Shown: in pieces, positions 28,916 through 37,367 of the stretch | Numbering within the stretch: the first letter of the stretch is position 1 | How the letters are laid out: each line of letters begins with the position of its first letter | Assembly: GCF_017357425.1 (NCBI RefSeq) | Contig: NZ_CP014571.1 | Span: 2,976,001 to 3,040,000 of the forward strand | DNA length: 64,000 nucleotides | Origin: Arthrobacter sp. D5-1 | Lineage (GTDB): Bacteria > Actinomycetota > Actinomycetes > Actinomycetales > Micrococcaceae | Direction of reading: 5' to 3' | Notes under the pieces: generated by a model | Seen by the model: only the letters and a program-made list of their open reading frames with translations | Told to the model about the DNA's origin: nothing | Database searches by the model: none | Program-made: the position numbers and the translations under genes

Positions 28916-30060
28916 GCGTCTGCCCTTTCGGATGGGTCCTGGAGTGTTGAGGTGTCCAGCACGAAACGGTACTTCACATCACCGGCCACCATGCGGTCGT
29001 AGGCCTCGTTCAGCTGGTCGGCCCGTACCATTTCGATGTCGCTGGCAACACCGTGTTCCGCACAGAAGTCCAGCATTTCCTGAGTTTCCTCGATGCCGCC
29101 AATCAACGAGCCTGCATAGGCGAGCCGGCGACGGATGAGCAGTCCGGGGCTGACCGGCGGCATCTCATCCGCGGGAAGGCCCAGCTGGAAGAGCGCCCCG
29201 TCCAGGCGAAGCGTGCGGAAGTAGGGGTTGAGATCGTGCGGTGCAGCAACAGTGTCAATAATGACGTCGATGCTCCTGTTGGCCGCTTCCATGGCATCGG
29301 CATCCTTGGACAGGACCACGTGGTCGGCGCCCAGCTCCCGGGCAGCGTCAAACTTGGATTCAGAGGTGGTAAAAACTGTCACTTCCGCCCCCATGGCCTT
29401 GGCGATCTTCACGGCCATATGTCCCAGGCCACCCAAGCCCACCACGCCCACGGCGTCGCCTTCTTCTACATCGAAATACCGCAGCGGAGAGTACGTGGTG
29501 ATCCCGGCACACAGCAAGGGGGCTGCCGCTGCCGGATCAAGGGCTTCGGGAACACGCACCACGAAGCGACGGTCCACCACTACCGACGTCGAGTAGCCGC
29601 CTTGGGTGATGGCGTCACCGTGCCGGGGGTCTGCGGCCCCATATGTACCGATGTTGCCCCGCTCGCAGTATTGCTCCAGGCCGTCAAGGCAGCTCTCGCA
29701 TTCACGGCAGGAGTCCACCAGACAGCCGACGCCGACGTAGTCGCCCGGCGTGAATTCCTTCACGGCGGAGCCCACGCGGGTTACCCGGCCAACAATTTCA
29801 TGGCCTGGAACCAGTGGGTATGGAGGAACCCGCCATTCTCCGCGCGTCGCATGGACGTCGGAGTGGCACAGTCCGCAAAACTCAATCGCGATCTCTACGT
29901 CATCTGCGGTGGGTGCCCTCCTCGCAAGGGTCAGGGGCACCAAGCCGCTGTCCGGGGACGTGGCACCGTACGCAGCAGCCAGGGTGGTGCTTCCGGTGTC
30001 ACCGGTGTCCAGGGTGATGGGTTTGGCAAGGGGCGGGGGAACGGGGCGTCCTGGAGTCAT
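28912..30060 (-). CDS. Zinc-dependent alcohol dehydrogenase (cinnamyl/AdhC type)
   Basis: The 382-residue MDR enzyme has the catalytic zinc motif CGLCHSDVH near residue 62, GHEIVGRV, and the four structural-zinc cysteines in SCRECESCLDGLEQYC. The Rossmann motif is VGLGGLGHMAVKIA near 208. The family reduces aldehydes with NADPH, for example cinnamaldehyde-type or aliphatic substrates. About 40 extra N-terminal residues precede the core. It overlaps both neighbours by four bases. The real substrate cannot be read. Confidence 0.92.
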   Translation of the reverse strand: MTPGRPVPPPLAKPITLDTGDTGSTTLAAAYGATSPDSGLVPLTLARRAPTADDVEIAIEFCGLCHSDVHATRGEWRVPPYPLVPGHEIVGRVTRVGSAVKEFTPGDYVGVGCLVDSCRECESCLDGLEQYCERGNIGTYGAADPRHGDAITQGGYSTSVVVDRRFVVRVPEALDPAAAAPLLCAGITTYSPLRYFDVEEGDAVGVVGLGGLGHMAVKIAKAMGAEVTVFTTSESKFDAARELGADHVVLSKDADAMEAANRSIDVIIDTVAAPHDLNPYFRTLRLDGALFQLGLPADEMPPVSPGLLIRRRLAYAGSLIGGIEETQEMLDFCAEHGVASDIEMVRADQLNEAYDRMVAGDVKYRFVLDTSTLQDPSERADA

Positions 30061-30965
30061 GCTCCGACGCTACTCCCGGCAGCTGTGCTTCTGCCACTCG
30101 GCCCCACGCCGTCCCCGGAGCCTTCCTTCCACGGCTCACTGCCCACGGCCACCGGGTTGCCGGGGTTGTTGGACCACTGCGAGAAGGATCCCGGGTACAG
30201 GGCGGCTTTGTATCCGGCGATGTGCAGTGCCGCGATTTCATGGCTCGCTGTGACGCCGGATCCGCAATAGACCGCCACAGGGGACGAGCCATCCACACCC
30301 AATTCTTCGAAACGACGGCGGAGCTCTTGGGCCGGCAGGAATGTTCCGTCGGGTGCGAGGTTCCCTGTGGTGGGGGCGCTCACGGCGCCGGGGATGTGCC
30401 CTGCCCGCGGATCAATCGGCTCTACTTCGCCCCGGTAGCGCTCCCCCGCCCGGGCATCGAGCAGGACTCTGCCCTGGTGCCACTGCGCGGCTTCGGCTTC
30501 GTTGATGACCGGCAGGCGTCCTTCGCCGAGGGAAACACTTCCGGCCACGGGCCTTGCCTCACCTGTCTCCTCCGGGTGACCGCCGGCGCGCCAGGCGGCG
30601 AGGCCGCCGTCGAGCAGGTAGACAGATTCCAAGCCCGCATTTCGCAGCATCCACCAAACGCGGGCCGCGGCCATGCTTCCGCTGTTGTCGTAAGCAACCA
30701 CGGTATCGCCGTCGTTGATGCCCCATTGCCGCGCGGCATCCTGGAACCGTTCGGTCGATGGCAACGGATGCCGGCCACGGCCTGGCTGCGCATGGTCGGC
30801 AAGCTCTGTGGGGAGGTCCACGAACACGGCGCCGGGCAGGTGCCCGGCCAGGTACTCGCTGTGCCCGTCCGTCCGGCCGAGCACCCAGCGGACATCCAGA
30901 AGCACGGTCCGCTCCCCTGAATCGAGGCGATTGCGCAGTTCGGGGGGACTTATCAGCGTGGACAT
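30057..30965 (-). CDS. sseA: Sulfurtransferase, 3-mercaptopyruvate type
   Basis: The 302-residue protein has two rhodanese domains. The catalytic loop in the second is CGSGVTASH, the form typical of 3-mercaptopyruvate sulfurtransferases and not thiosulfate sulfurtransferases. SseA moves sulfur from mercaptopyruvate to thiols or cyanide. I start it at ATG 30965, eight bases after a strong AAGGAG; the longer frame to 31187 overlaps the divergent promoter. It is divergent from a cysteine desulfhydrase gene. Confidence 0.93.
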   Translation of the reverse strand: MSTLISPPELRNRLDSGERTVLLDVRWVLGRTDGHSEYLAGHLPGAVFVDLPTELADHAQPGRGRHPLPSTERFQDAARQWGINDGDTVVAYDNSGSMAAARVWWMLRNAGLESVYLLDGGLAAWRAGGHPEETGEARPVAGSVSLGEGRLPVINEAEAAQWHQGRVLLDARAGERYRGEVEPIDPRAGHIPGAVSAPTTGNLAPDGTFLPAQELRRRFEELGVDGSSPVAVYCGSGVTASHEIAALHIAGYKAALYPGSFSQWSNNPGNPVAVGSEPWKEGSGDGVGPSGRSTAAGSSVGA

Positions 30966-31024
30966 CTTTTCTCCTTCATTCCTGCGGCACGGGCTCCGTT
31001 GCTGCCGGCGCCCGATTTCCAGCC

Positions 31025-31039
31025 TAGGCTTATCCGGTG
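31025..31039 (+). promoter_or_regulatory. Leaderless promoter -10 element of cds1
   Basis: TAGGCT (31025-31030), six bases, then GTG at 31037. There is no ribosome binding site. The gene is divergent from sseA across 71 bases. Confidence 0.6.
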
Positions 31040-32119
31040 AGCAATTCGTGCATTCAGGACAGGGCATGGGCCAGCGAGGCCATCCGCAAAATCGAGGCCG
31101 AGAACAACCGATCAGCGGACACGCACCTTTATGCAGTCCCCCTCCCGGACCATTGGGGCGTCCAGCTGTACCTGAAGGACGAATCAACGCACCGCTCCGG
31201 CAGCCTCAAGCACCGTCTTGCCCGGTCCTTGTTCCTCTACGGATTGGTCAACGGCTGGATCACCGAGGGCACCACCATTGTTGAGGCCTCGAGCGGCAGC
31301 ACGGCAGTCTCCGAGGCCTATTTTGCCCGGCTCATCGGACTGCCTTTCATCGCGGTGATGACAAAAACCACCAGCCCGGAAAAGATCGCCCTCATCGAGG
31401 AATTCGGCGGTGCGTGCCTGCTGGTGGACCACGCCTCCGAGGTGTACGCGGTGGCCGAAGAGACCGCGAAAACCTCCGGCGGCTACTACATGGACCAATT
31501 CACGCACGCAGAACGCGCCACGGACTGGCGCGGCAACAACAACATCGCCGAGTCGATTTTCGAGCAACTCGCGCTTGAGGAACACCCCGTCCCGGAGTGG
31601 ATCGTCGTGGGAGCGGGCACCGGCGGTACCAGCGCCACCATAGGCCGCTATCTTCGGTACAACCGCTACTCCACCCGCCTCGCCGTGGTGGACCCGGAAA
31701 ACTCGGCCTTCTACCCCGCATGGCGCGACGGAGACGCCGCCACGGCAACGGGCCAGCCATCCAGGATCGAAGGCATTGGCCGGCCACGATCCGAGCCGAG
31801 TTTCGTGCCCGCGGTTATCGACCACATGATCCAAGTGCCGGACGCCGCCTCGGTGGCAGCCATGCGCCACCTCCGGAAACTCACGGGCCTGCATGCCGGT
31901 CCCTCCACGGGGACCAACCTGTGGGGCGTGTGGCAGTTGGTGGCCGGGATGGTCGCCGAGGGCAGACGGGGCAGCATCGTGTCGCTGATGTGTGACGGCG
32001 GGGACCGCTACGCGGGCAGCTACTACGACGCCGGATGGCTTGCGGCGAAGGGACTGGACCCCGCACCGCACGAGGCAGTACTGGAGCGGTTCCACCGCAC
32101 AGGGGTGTGGACCGGCTAG
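31037..32119 (+). CDS. cds1: PLP-dependent cysteine synthase-fold enzyme, likely L-cysteine desulfhydrase
   Basis: The 360-residue fold-type II PLP enzyme resembles actinobacterial Cds1, which breaks cysteine down to sulfide, pyruvate and ammonia. The PLP lysine is in [11 protein letters not shown] near residue 58, followed by [17 protein letters not shown] and the phosphate-binding [17 protein letters not shown]-terminal extension with [14 protein letters not shown] is typical. The start is GTG with no ribosome binding site, after TAGGCT and six bases. It ends tail to tail with the MBL gene, the two stop codons sharing CTAG. The desulfhydrase role follows from family resemblance. Confidence 0.85.
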   Translation: MSNSCIQDRAWASEAIRKIEAENNRSADTHLYAVPLPDHWGVQLYLKDESTHRSGSLKHRLARSLFLYGLVNGWITEGTTIVEASSGSTAVSEAYFARLIGLPFIAVMTKTTSPEKIALIEEFGGACLLVDHASEVYAVAEETAKTSGGYYMDQFTHAERATDWRGNNNIAESIFEQLALEEHPVPEWIVVGAGTGGTSATIGRYLRYNRYSTRLAVVDPENSAFYPAWRDGDAATATGQPSRIEGIGRPRSEPSFVPAVIDHMIQVPDAASVAAMRHLRKLTGLHAGPSTGTNLWGVWQLVAGMVAEGRRGSIVSLMCDGGDRYAGSYYDAGWLAAKGLDPAPHEAVLERFHRTGVWTG

Positions 32120-32769
32120 ACCTCTACAGAGTCGCGTGGGGCAAGACGCCGGTAGCTGGTCCCGTAGCGGGCACCGATACGGGTCACGTGGCCTTCAACA
32201 ATGCCCCGCCCCAGTTCGTTAAGCAGGGCGTCGTGCACCGGGAACGCCCGGGGAGCACGGACTGAGATGACAAAATCGACAACCTCCCCCACCTTGGACC
32301 ATGGAGCATGGATGGGCACCAGGAGGGTCTTGACGTCAATTCCTTCAGGGACCACGAAAGAGTCGCCAGGGTGAAACACGTTGTCATCGATCAGGTACCC
32401 GATGTTGGCCACCACCGGGATCTGGGCGTGGATCACTGCATGCTGGCCGCCGAACGTGCGCACGCTAAACCCTGCGGCGTCGAAACCGGAGTTCGGCTCA
32501 GCCGTGTGGACGCGGACTGCGACGTCGGATTCCTCACGCAGGGCTGCGGCAACCCCGGCTGGAGCATGGACCTCAAGCCCTGCGTTGCTCCGGAGCGCGG
32601 ACACCAGGGCGGGCCGGTCAAAATGGTCATTGTGCTCGTGCGTAATAAGGACGGCGTGGGCGCCGGTCAACGCTTCCCCGGACTCGGAGAAGGTCCCGGG
32701 ATCGATGACTAGAACGTTCCCGTCCTTCTCCAACCGGACACAGGCGTGGGTGTATTTGGTGAGCAACAT
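32116..32769 (-). CDS. Metallo-beta-lactamase-fold hydrolase
   Basis: The 217-residue protein has the metal motif [13 protein letters not shown] near residue 45, and further ligands around GQHAVIH and HPGDSF. Members of this small cytoplasmic MBL group (L-ascorbate lactonase/YtkL-like) have varied hydrolase functions. I start it at ATG 32769, six bases after TAGGCT; a TTG two codons earlier is open but breaks this spacing. It is divergent from the Zur-like gene. I cannot name the substrate. Confidence 0.85.
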   Translation of the reverse strand: MLLTKYTHACVRLEKDGNVLVIDPGTFSESGEALTGAHAVLITHEHNDHFDRPALVSALRSNAGLEVHAPAGVAAALREESDVAVRVHTAEPNSGFDAAGFSVRTFGGQHAVIHAQIPVVANIGYLIDDNVFHPGDSFVVPEGIDVKTLLVPIHAPWSKVGEVVDFVISVRAPRAFPVHDALLNELGRGIVEGHVTRIGARYGTSYRRLAPRDSVEV

Positions 32770-32805
32770 GACCAAAGCCTAGGACCACCGGCTGAGAGTT
32801 TCCAA
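32767..32805 (-). promoter_or_regulatory. Leaderless promoter of the MBL hydrolase gene
   Basis: On the minus strand TTGGAA (32800-32805), an 18-base spacer, TAGGCT (32776-32781), then six bases and ATG at 32769. It is the most complete example of the leaderless promoter in the window. Confidence 0.7.
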
Positions 32806-32863
32806 GCCTGCCCTGCTGGTAAAATTGGGGTTTGCCAGCATCCCCAGGGAAGTGAGTCCTTCA

Positions 32864-33331
32864 ATGCCACACGGCACCAATTCCGCCACGACCGGCCCCT
32901 CGGCGCCGGCCACCAGCGGCGTCAAGGAGCAGCGCGTTACCAAGCAGCGCTTGGCCGTCAGCGCCGCACTGGACGAATTGGATGACTTCGTCAGCACCCA
33001 GGAGCTGTACCGCCTGCTGCAAAACAAGGGCATTTCAGTGTCCCTGGCCACCGCATACCGCATCCTTCAGTCGTTGGCCGACGACGGACTCATTGATGTC
33101 CTCCGCAACGGTGAAGGCGAAGCGGTTTACCGACGCTGCAACGTCACCGGCCACCACCACCACCTGCTGTGCCGCAACTGCGGCAAGGCAGTTGAAGTGG
33201 AGGCACCCGCCGTCGAGACCTGGGCAGCACGGACGGCTGCGGAACATGGCTTTACTGAAGTGGCCCACACCGTGGAAATCTTCGGCCTGTGCCCTGAGTG
33301 CACTGCCAAGAAGGCAGCCGGGACTCTCTAG
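32864..33331 (+). CDS. zur: Fur-family metal repressor, probably Zur
   Basis: The 155-residue protein has the Fur winged helix (RVTKQRLAVSAALDELDDFVS and LATAYRILQSLADDG in separate segments) and the metal region HHHHLLCRNCG with a second pair CPEC, giving two CXXC zinc sites. The zinc importer genes lie immediately downstream on the opposite strand, so Zur is more likely than iron-sensing Fur. I start at ATG 32864, with GGAAGTGAG upstream. The stop codon shares CTAG with that of the permease gene. Confidence 0.9.
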   Translation: MPHGTNSATTGPSAPATSGVKEQRVTKQRLAVSAALDELDDFVSTQELYRLLQNKGISVSLATAYRILQSLADDGLIDVLRNGEGEAVYRRCNVTGHHHHLLCRNCGKAVEVEAPAVETWAARTAAEHGFTEVAHTVEIFGLCPECTAKKAAGTL

Positions 33332-34218
33332 AGGGCGCCTGCCGGCTGGTCCCGCGACACCCGTCCGTTGAGGCCCCTGTTGGCCCTGACCCGTCCGATC
33401 ACCCTGCACACCACGTAGATCAGGAACGACAGCGTGGTGACGTACGGGCTGATGGGAATCCGGCTGCCGAGTGCCAGCAGGATTCCGCCAACGGTAGCCG
33501 TCATCGCGAAAACCACGCTCAGCACTACCACCAACTTCGGTGAGGTGGTCACCCGAAGCGCAGCTGCTGCCGGCGTAATCAGCAACGCAAGGACCAGCAG
33601 AGCGCCAACGATCTGGATGGACAGCGCCACACTGACACCCAGCAGCACCATGAACCCAATGGCCAGGCCGCGAACCGGAACCCCCCTGGCTTCCGCCATT
33701 TCGGGGTCTACGCTGGCAAAGCTCAGCGGCCGCCAGATTGCCGCCAAGGCGATCATCACCACCACTGCAGTTCCTGCAAGAACCTGCAGCTGCACGGTGT
33801 CCACGGAAACAATCTGACCGGTCAGCAGTCCGAACTTGTTGGCCGCGCGGCCCTCATAGAGGGCCAGGAACAGGATGCCCAGCCCCAGGCCGAACGGCAT
33901 GATGACACCGATGATCGAGTTCTTGTCCCGCGCCCGGACGCCCATGAAGCCCAGCAGCACAGCGGCCGCCACTGAGCCGACCAAGGAGCCAAAGATGATG
34001 TCCGCACCGATCAGCAAGGCAAACGCAGCTCCGGCGAAGGACAGTTCCGAAATGCCGTGGACAGCGAAAGCCAAGTCCCGCTTCATCACGAACGTGCCCA
34101 CCAACCCGCCCAACAGACCCAGTACGGCTCCAGCCCAAATGGAGTTCTGGACGAGGACCAGCAACTCGCCGTAGTTCTCGAAGTTGAAAATGGTCTGCAG
34201 AATCGTGTCGAGGTCCAT
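33328..34218 (-). CDS. znuB: Zinc ABC transporter permease
   Basis: The 296-residue protein has about eight to nine transmembrane helices and belongs to the ZnuB/MntB permease family. It carries the HGISELSFAGAAFA motif of this family near residue 53, and a GALLVLALLITPAAAALRVT block near 205. It would form the membrane channel of the importer with ZnuC and ZnuA. Its start abuts the znuC stop codon (TAGATG). It ends convergent with zur. Confidence 0.92.
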   Translation of the reverse strand: MDLDTILQTIFNFENYGELLVLVQNSIWAGAVLGLLGGLVGTFVMKRDLAFAVHGISELSFAGAAFALLIGADIIFGSLVGSVAAAVLLGFMGVRARDKNSIIGVIMPFGLGLGILFLALYEGRAANKFGLLTGQIVSVDTVQLQVLAGTAVVVMIALAAIWRPLSFASVDPEMAEARGVPVRGLAIGFMVLLGVSVALSIQIVGALLVLALLITPAAAALRVTTSPKLVVVLSVVFAMTATVGGILLALGSRIPISPYVTTLSFLIYVVCRVIGRVRANRGLNGRVSRDQPAGAL

Positions 34219-35052
34219 CTAGAACTCCTCCCCGGCGGTTGCATGGGCATCGTCATGGAAGTGCGTGGTTGCGTCAGGGAGACCGACGACGACGATCCTT
34301 CCGTTGGCGTGGATGACCTCCACATGGCTGTTGTACAGCTCCGAAAGGACTTCCGTGGTCATGACTTCCTGGGGCGTTCCCACACGGAACTGGCCGCCGG
34401 CAAGGTAGAGGACCCGGTCAACATAGTCGATCACCGGGTTGATCTCGTGGGTCACGAAAACCACTGCACTGTTCCGCTCGTGGCATTGCTTGTTGATCAG
34501 CGAGCTGACGCCCTGCTGGTGGTGCAGATCCAGGGAGAGGAGAGGCTCGTCGCACAGCAGCACCTGCGGCTCCGTGGCCAGTGCTTGTGCCACTCTGAGC
34601 CGTTGCTGCTCGCCCCCGGAGAGTTGCCCCACTGGCACCTTCGCATAGTCGGAAGCCCCCACCAGCTCGAGTAATTCATCTATCCTCGGGTTGACCTTAC
34701 CGGCCGAGAACCGCATGCCCCACCTGTGCCCGTCGATTCCCAAGCCCACCAGGTCCCGTGCGCGCAGGGGTGTGTCTGGAGCAAACGACTTTTGCTGCGG
34801 GATGTAGCCGATCCGCTTGCTGCCTCGTTCCACCGGATGGCCGCCCAGGGAGACAGTCCCTGAATGCAGTTCCTGCAGCCCAAGGAGAACCTTCAGGAAG
34901 CTGGTCTTGCCGCTGCCGTTGGGACCCAGCACAGCGAAGAACTCGCCGGGATTGATGTCGAGGTCGAGATCCCGCCAGAGCGCCCTCTTGCCGAACTGAA
35001 GGCTCGCTCCACGGAGGCTCACTACCGGTGTCAAAAGTTGTCCTCGATCCAT
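34219..35052 (-). CDS. znuC: Zinc ABC transporter ATP-binding protein
   Basis: The 277-residue ATPase has Walker A GPNGSGKTSFLKVLLG near residue 44, the signature [15 protein letters not shown] near 140, Walker B VLLCDEPLLSLD and an FVTHEINPV H-loop. It has the arrangement of ZnuC/MntA-type subunits. It sits between znuA (137 bases upstream) and znuB (adjacent). Energy from ATP would drive zinc import. Confidence 0.93.
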   Translation of the reverse strand: MDRGQLLTPVVSLRGASLQFGKRALWRDLDLDINPGEFFAVLGPNGSGKTSFLKVLLGLQELHSGTVSLGGHPVERGSKRIGYIPQQKSFAPDTPLRARDLVGLGIDGHRWGMRFSAGKVNPRIDELLELVGASDYAKVPVGQLSGGEQQRLRVAQALATEPQVLLCDEPLLSLDLHHQQGVSSLINKQCHERNSAVVFVTHEINPVIDYVDRVLYLAGGQFRVGTPQEVMTTEVLSELYNSHVEVIHANGRIVVVGLPDATTHFHDDAHATAGEEF

Positions 35053-35188
35053 GCGTCGCTGGGAACGCAGTCAGTGGTGCCGCTGGTATTGGCGGCCGTG
35101 CTGGTGGCAGGCAAAAGGCCCCGCAGCCATCCTGAATATCTTAGGACGTTGGCAGGGCCCTTCACCGCATAGCGGGTGTCGGGAAATG

Positions 35189-36157
35189 CTACTTCTTGAG
35201 TGCGGAGGAGACCGATTCCACGTTGTCGGACATCCACTGGAGGTAATCCTTGCCATCGGGCAGCGTCTCGGTGAAGTTCACCACTGGCACGCCCGCAGCT
35301 TCCGCGGCCCGCTTGACGGATTCAGTCTGCGGTCCTTCGGTCTGCTCGTTGTACGCCAGGAACCGCACGGATTTGGCAGAGACCAGGTCCGTGGTTTCCT
35401 TCAATACCGCGGCCGGGACATCTGTTTCCTCTTCAATGGCAGCGCTGTAAGCCTCCGGGGTCTTGTTTTCCAGGCCGGCAGCTTCAAGGAGGTACAGGGG
35501 CACGGGCTCGGTGACAGCTACCGGCGCATGGTCGTTTGCGGCCTTGACGGCGTCGAGTTTTCCGGTGAGGTCGGCGAGTTTGGTTTTGAAGGCTTCGGCA
35601 TTGGCTGTGAAGGTCGCGGCCGATCCCGCATCCAGGATGCCGAGCTTGGCAGCAACTGCATCGGCGAGCTTGCCCATGGTGTCCAAGCTGTACCAGACGT
35701 GCTCATTGAACTCGCCGTGGTTGTGGGTGTGGCCTTCTTCACTGTGGGATTCCCCGCTGTGGGCTTCTTCTTCCGGGGCGAGCCCGGAGATTTCCACGGC
35801 GCTGATCATGTTTTCATGGCCGACTTTGGTCTCATCAGCAATTTTGTGGAGGAACTCGTCATAGCCTCCGCCGTTCTCCACCACGAGCTTGGCCTTGGAA
35901 ATGACCAGCTTGTCCTGGGCACTTGCCTCATAGGAGTGCGGGTCCTGGCTGGTCTTGGTGATGATGGCGTTCACGTTGACTTTGTCCCCGCCAATGGCCT
36001 TCACGACATCCCCATAGACATTCGTCGAGGTGACTACTTCAATGGCACTTGGCGACGATGAATCGCTTGCCCCTGCTGTCCCCGCGCAGGAAGAAAGAAA
36101 CAGGGCGGCAAGGGCTGCGGAAGCAGCCATGGACAGGCGGGCGGCGGAACGACGCAC
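35189..36157 (-). CDS. znuA: Zinc ABC transporter substrate-binding lipoprotein
   Basis: The 322-residue protein starts at GTG 36157, with CGAGG five bases upstream. It has a basic N-terminus, a hydrophobic segment and the lipobox LFLSSC (Cys24). The cluster A-I fold contains a His/Glu-rich loop near residue 140 (SGESHSEEGHTHNHGEF), which marks zinc-binding ZnuA proteins rather than Mn or Fe ones. The frame is open 13 codons further, but that part carries a candidate operator. Two AT-rich palindromic sites upstream are candidate Zur boxes. Confidence 0.93.
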   Translation of the reverse strand: MRRSAARLSMAASAALAALFLSSCAGTAGASDSSSPSAIEVVTSTNVYGDVVKAIGGDKVNVNAIITKTSQDPHSYEASAQDKLVISKAKLVVENGGGYDEFLHKIADETKVGHENMISAVEISGLAPEEEAHSGESHSEEGHTHNHGEFNEHVWYSLDTMGKLADAVAAKLGILDAGSAATFTANAEAFKTKLADLTGKLDAVKAANDHAPVAVTEPVPLYLLEAAGLENKTPEAYSAAIEEETDVPAAVLKETTDLVSAKSVRFLAYNEQTEGPQTESVKRAAEAAGVPVVNFTETLPDGKDYLQWMSDNVESVSSALKK

Positions 36158-36174
36158 GAGAACCTCGGATCTAC

Positions 36175-36189
36175 TCAAAATGAGAATCA
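36175..36189. promoter_or_regulatory. Candidate Zur operator near znuA
   Basis: TCAAAATGAGAATCA contains the AATGANAATCA-type core of Fur/Zur boxes and lies 18 bases upstream of the znuA GTG. The palindrome is imperfect. Confidence 0.35.
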
Positions 36190-36218
36190 AACACAATTAC
36201 TGGCAGATTCAAGTGTAA

Positions 36219-36247
36219 CTCTAAATGGAAATGATTCCTATTTAGAG
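36219..36247. promoter_or_regulatory. 29-base palindrome upstream of znuA, candidate Zur operator
   Basis: CTCTAAAT and ATTTAGAG are perfect 8-base arms around GGAAATGATTCC, which is itself nearly palindromic. It is AT-rich in a GC-rich genome and lies 60-90 bases upstream of znuA, a fit for a metalloregulator site. Confidence 0.45.
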
Positions 36248-36250
36248 CCA

Positions 36251-36283
36251 GCCGGCGCCGATCGGGGTGCGATCGGCGCCGGC
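36251..36283. terminator. GC-rich hairpin downstream of the CNNM gene
   Basis: GCCGGCGCCGATC and GATCGGCGCCGGC pair perfectly (13 bases) around a 7-base loop. On the plus strand it is followed by CTTTTCC. It probably ends the CNNM transcript, although the T-run is on the other strand. Confidence 0.55.
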
Positions 36284-36296
36284 CTTTTCCGTGATG

Positions 36297-37367
36297 CTAC
36301 TTGACCTGTTGATCTCCATAGCGGCGGATACCGGTCGCCTGGGTGGCGTCGCGGATCTCACCAACCAACTGTTCAATGACGTCCTCCAGGAAGAGGACGC
36401 CCTGGGTCTCTCCGTCGGCGCCGATGACACGGGCCAGGTGCGATCCCGTCCGCTGCATGACGGACATGGCCTGCTCGATTTCGTCGTCCGGCGCAAGGTT
36501 TGCAAAGGAACGGATGCGCCCCTCGGCGATGGGATGCCGCCGGCCCTCGTCCGGGATGGACAGGATGTCCTTCACGTGCAGGTATCCGGCGAGTTCGCCG
36601 TCGTCGTCCACCATGGGGAAACGGGAGAATCCCGTGCGGCTGACCGCCTTTTCCAGGTCCACCGGAGTAGAGGCAGTCTTAAGCACCACCAATTTGTCCA
36701 AGGGAACCATGATGTGCGAAGCCGTATGCTCCGAGAACTCCAGTGCACCGCTCAACAAGCCAGTTTCGTCGTCCACCAAACCATGGCGTGTGGACTCCTG
36801 GACGATCGACTGCACTTCCTCCAGGGTGAACGAGGAGGACACCTCGTCCTTAGGCTCAATCTTCATCAGCCGCAGGATGTGGTTGGCCAGCCAGTTCAGG
36901 GTCCAGATGATGGGGTTCACCAGGCGTGCAATGAACATCAACGGCGGGGCCAACAACAGTGCCGCCTTGTCGGCTACGGAAACCGAGATGTTCTTCGGAA
37001 CCATCTCGCCGAAAGTGACATGCAGGAACGTGACGAACAGCAAGGCGATCGCAAAGGCGATGATGTCCGCCAGTTCAACCGGAACGCCCACCAGCTCAAG
37101 GGGCTCGGCCAACAAGTGGTGGATGGCCGGTTCGGCAACCTGAAGGATCAACAGGGAACAGACGGTGATGCCCAGTTGTGCACAGGCAAGCATCAACGAC
37201 ACGTTTTCCATGGCGCGCAGTGTTGTCTGCGCGCGCTTTGATCCGGCTTCGGCCAAGGGCTCGATCTGGCTGCGGCGTGCAGACATGACGGCAAACTCGG
37301 CACCGACGAAGAAGGCGTTGCCGATCAGGAGAACAACGAGCCAGACAATTCCTACCCAGTCGCTCAT
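36297..37367 (-). CDS. CNNM-type membrane protein with CBS domains, short form
   Basis: The 356-residue protein has an N-terminal CNNM transmembrane domain (about residues 1-190, with GAEFAVMSARRSQIE and FGEMVPKNISVS) and a CBS pair (about 215-340, with SRFPMVDDDGELAGYLHVKDIL in two parts). It stops after the CBS pair and lacks the C-terminal CorC/HlyC domain that its upstream partner has. Family members act in Mg2+ or Co2+ efflux. It overlaps the partner gene by four bases. The two genes may make a heteromer. Confidence 0.9.
   Translation of the reverse strand: MSDWVGIVWLVVLLIGNAFFVGAEFAVMSARRSQIEPLAEAGSKRAQTTLRAMENVSLMLACAQLGITVCSLLILQVAEPAIHHLLAEPLELVGVPVELADIIAFAIALLFVTFLHVTFGEMVPKNISVSVADKAALLLAPPLMFIARLVNPIIWTLNWLANHILRLMKIEPKDEVSSSFTLEEVQSIVQESTRHGLVDDETGLLSGALEFSEHTASHIMVPLDKLVVLKTASTPVDLEKAVSRTGFSRFPMVDDDGELAGYLHVKDILSIPDEGRRHPIAEGRIRSFANLAPDDEIEQAMSVMQRTGSHLARVIGADGETQGVLFLEDVIEQLVGEIRDATQATGIRRYGDQQVK

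Noticed and set aside
36251..36283. GC-rich palindrome considered as a Zur operator
   Set aside because: It is GC-rich and 13 bases per arm, the form of an RNA hairpin and not of an AT-rich Fur-family box.
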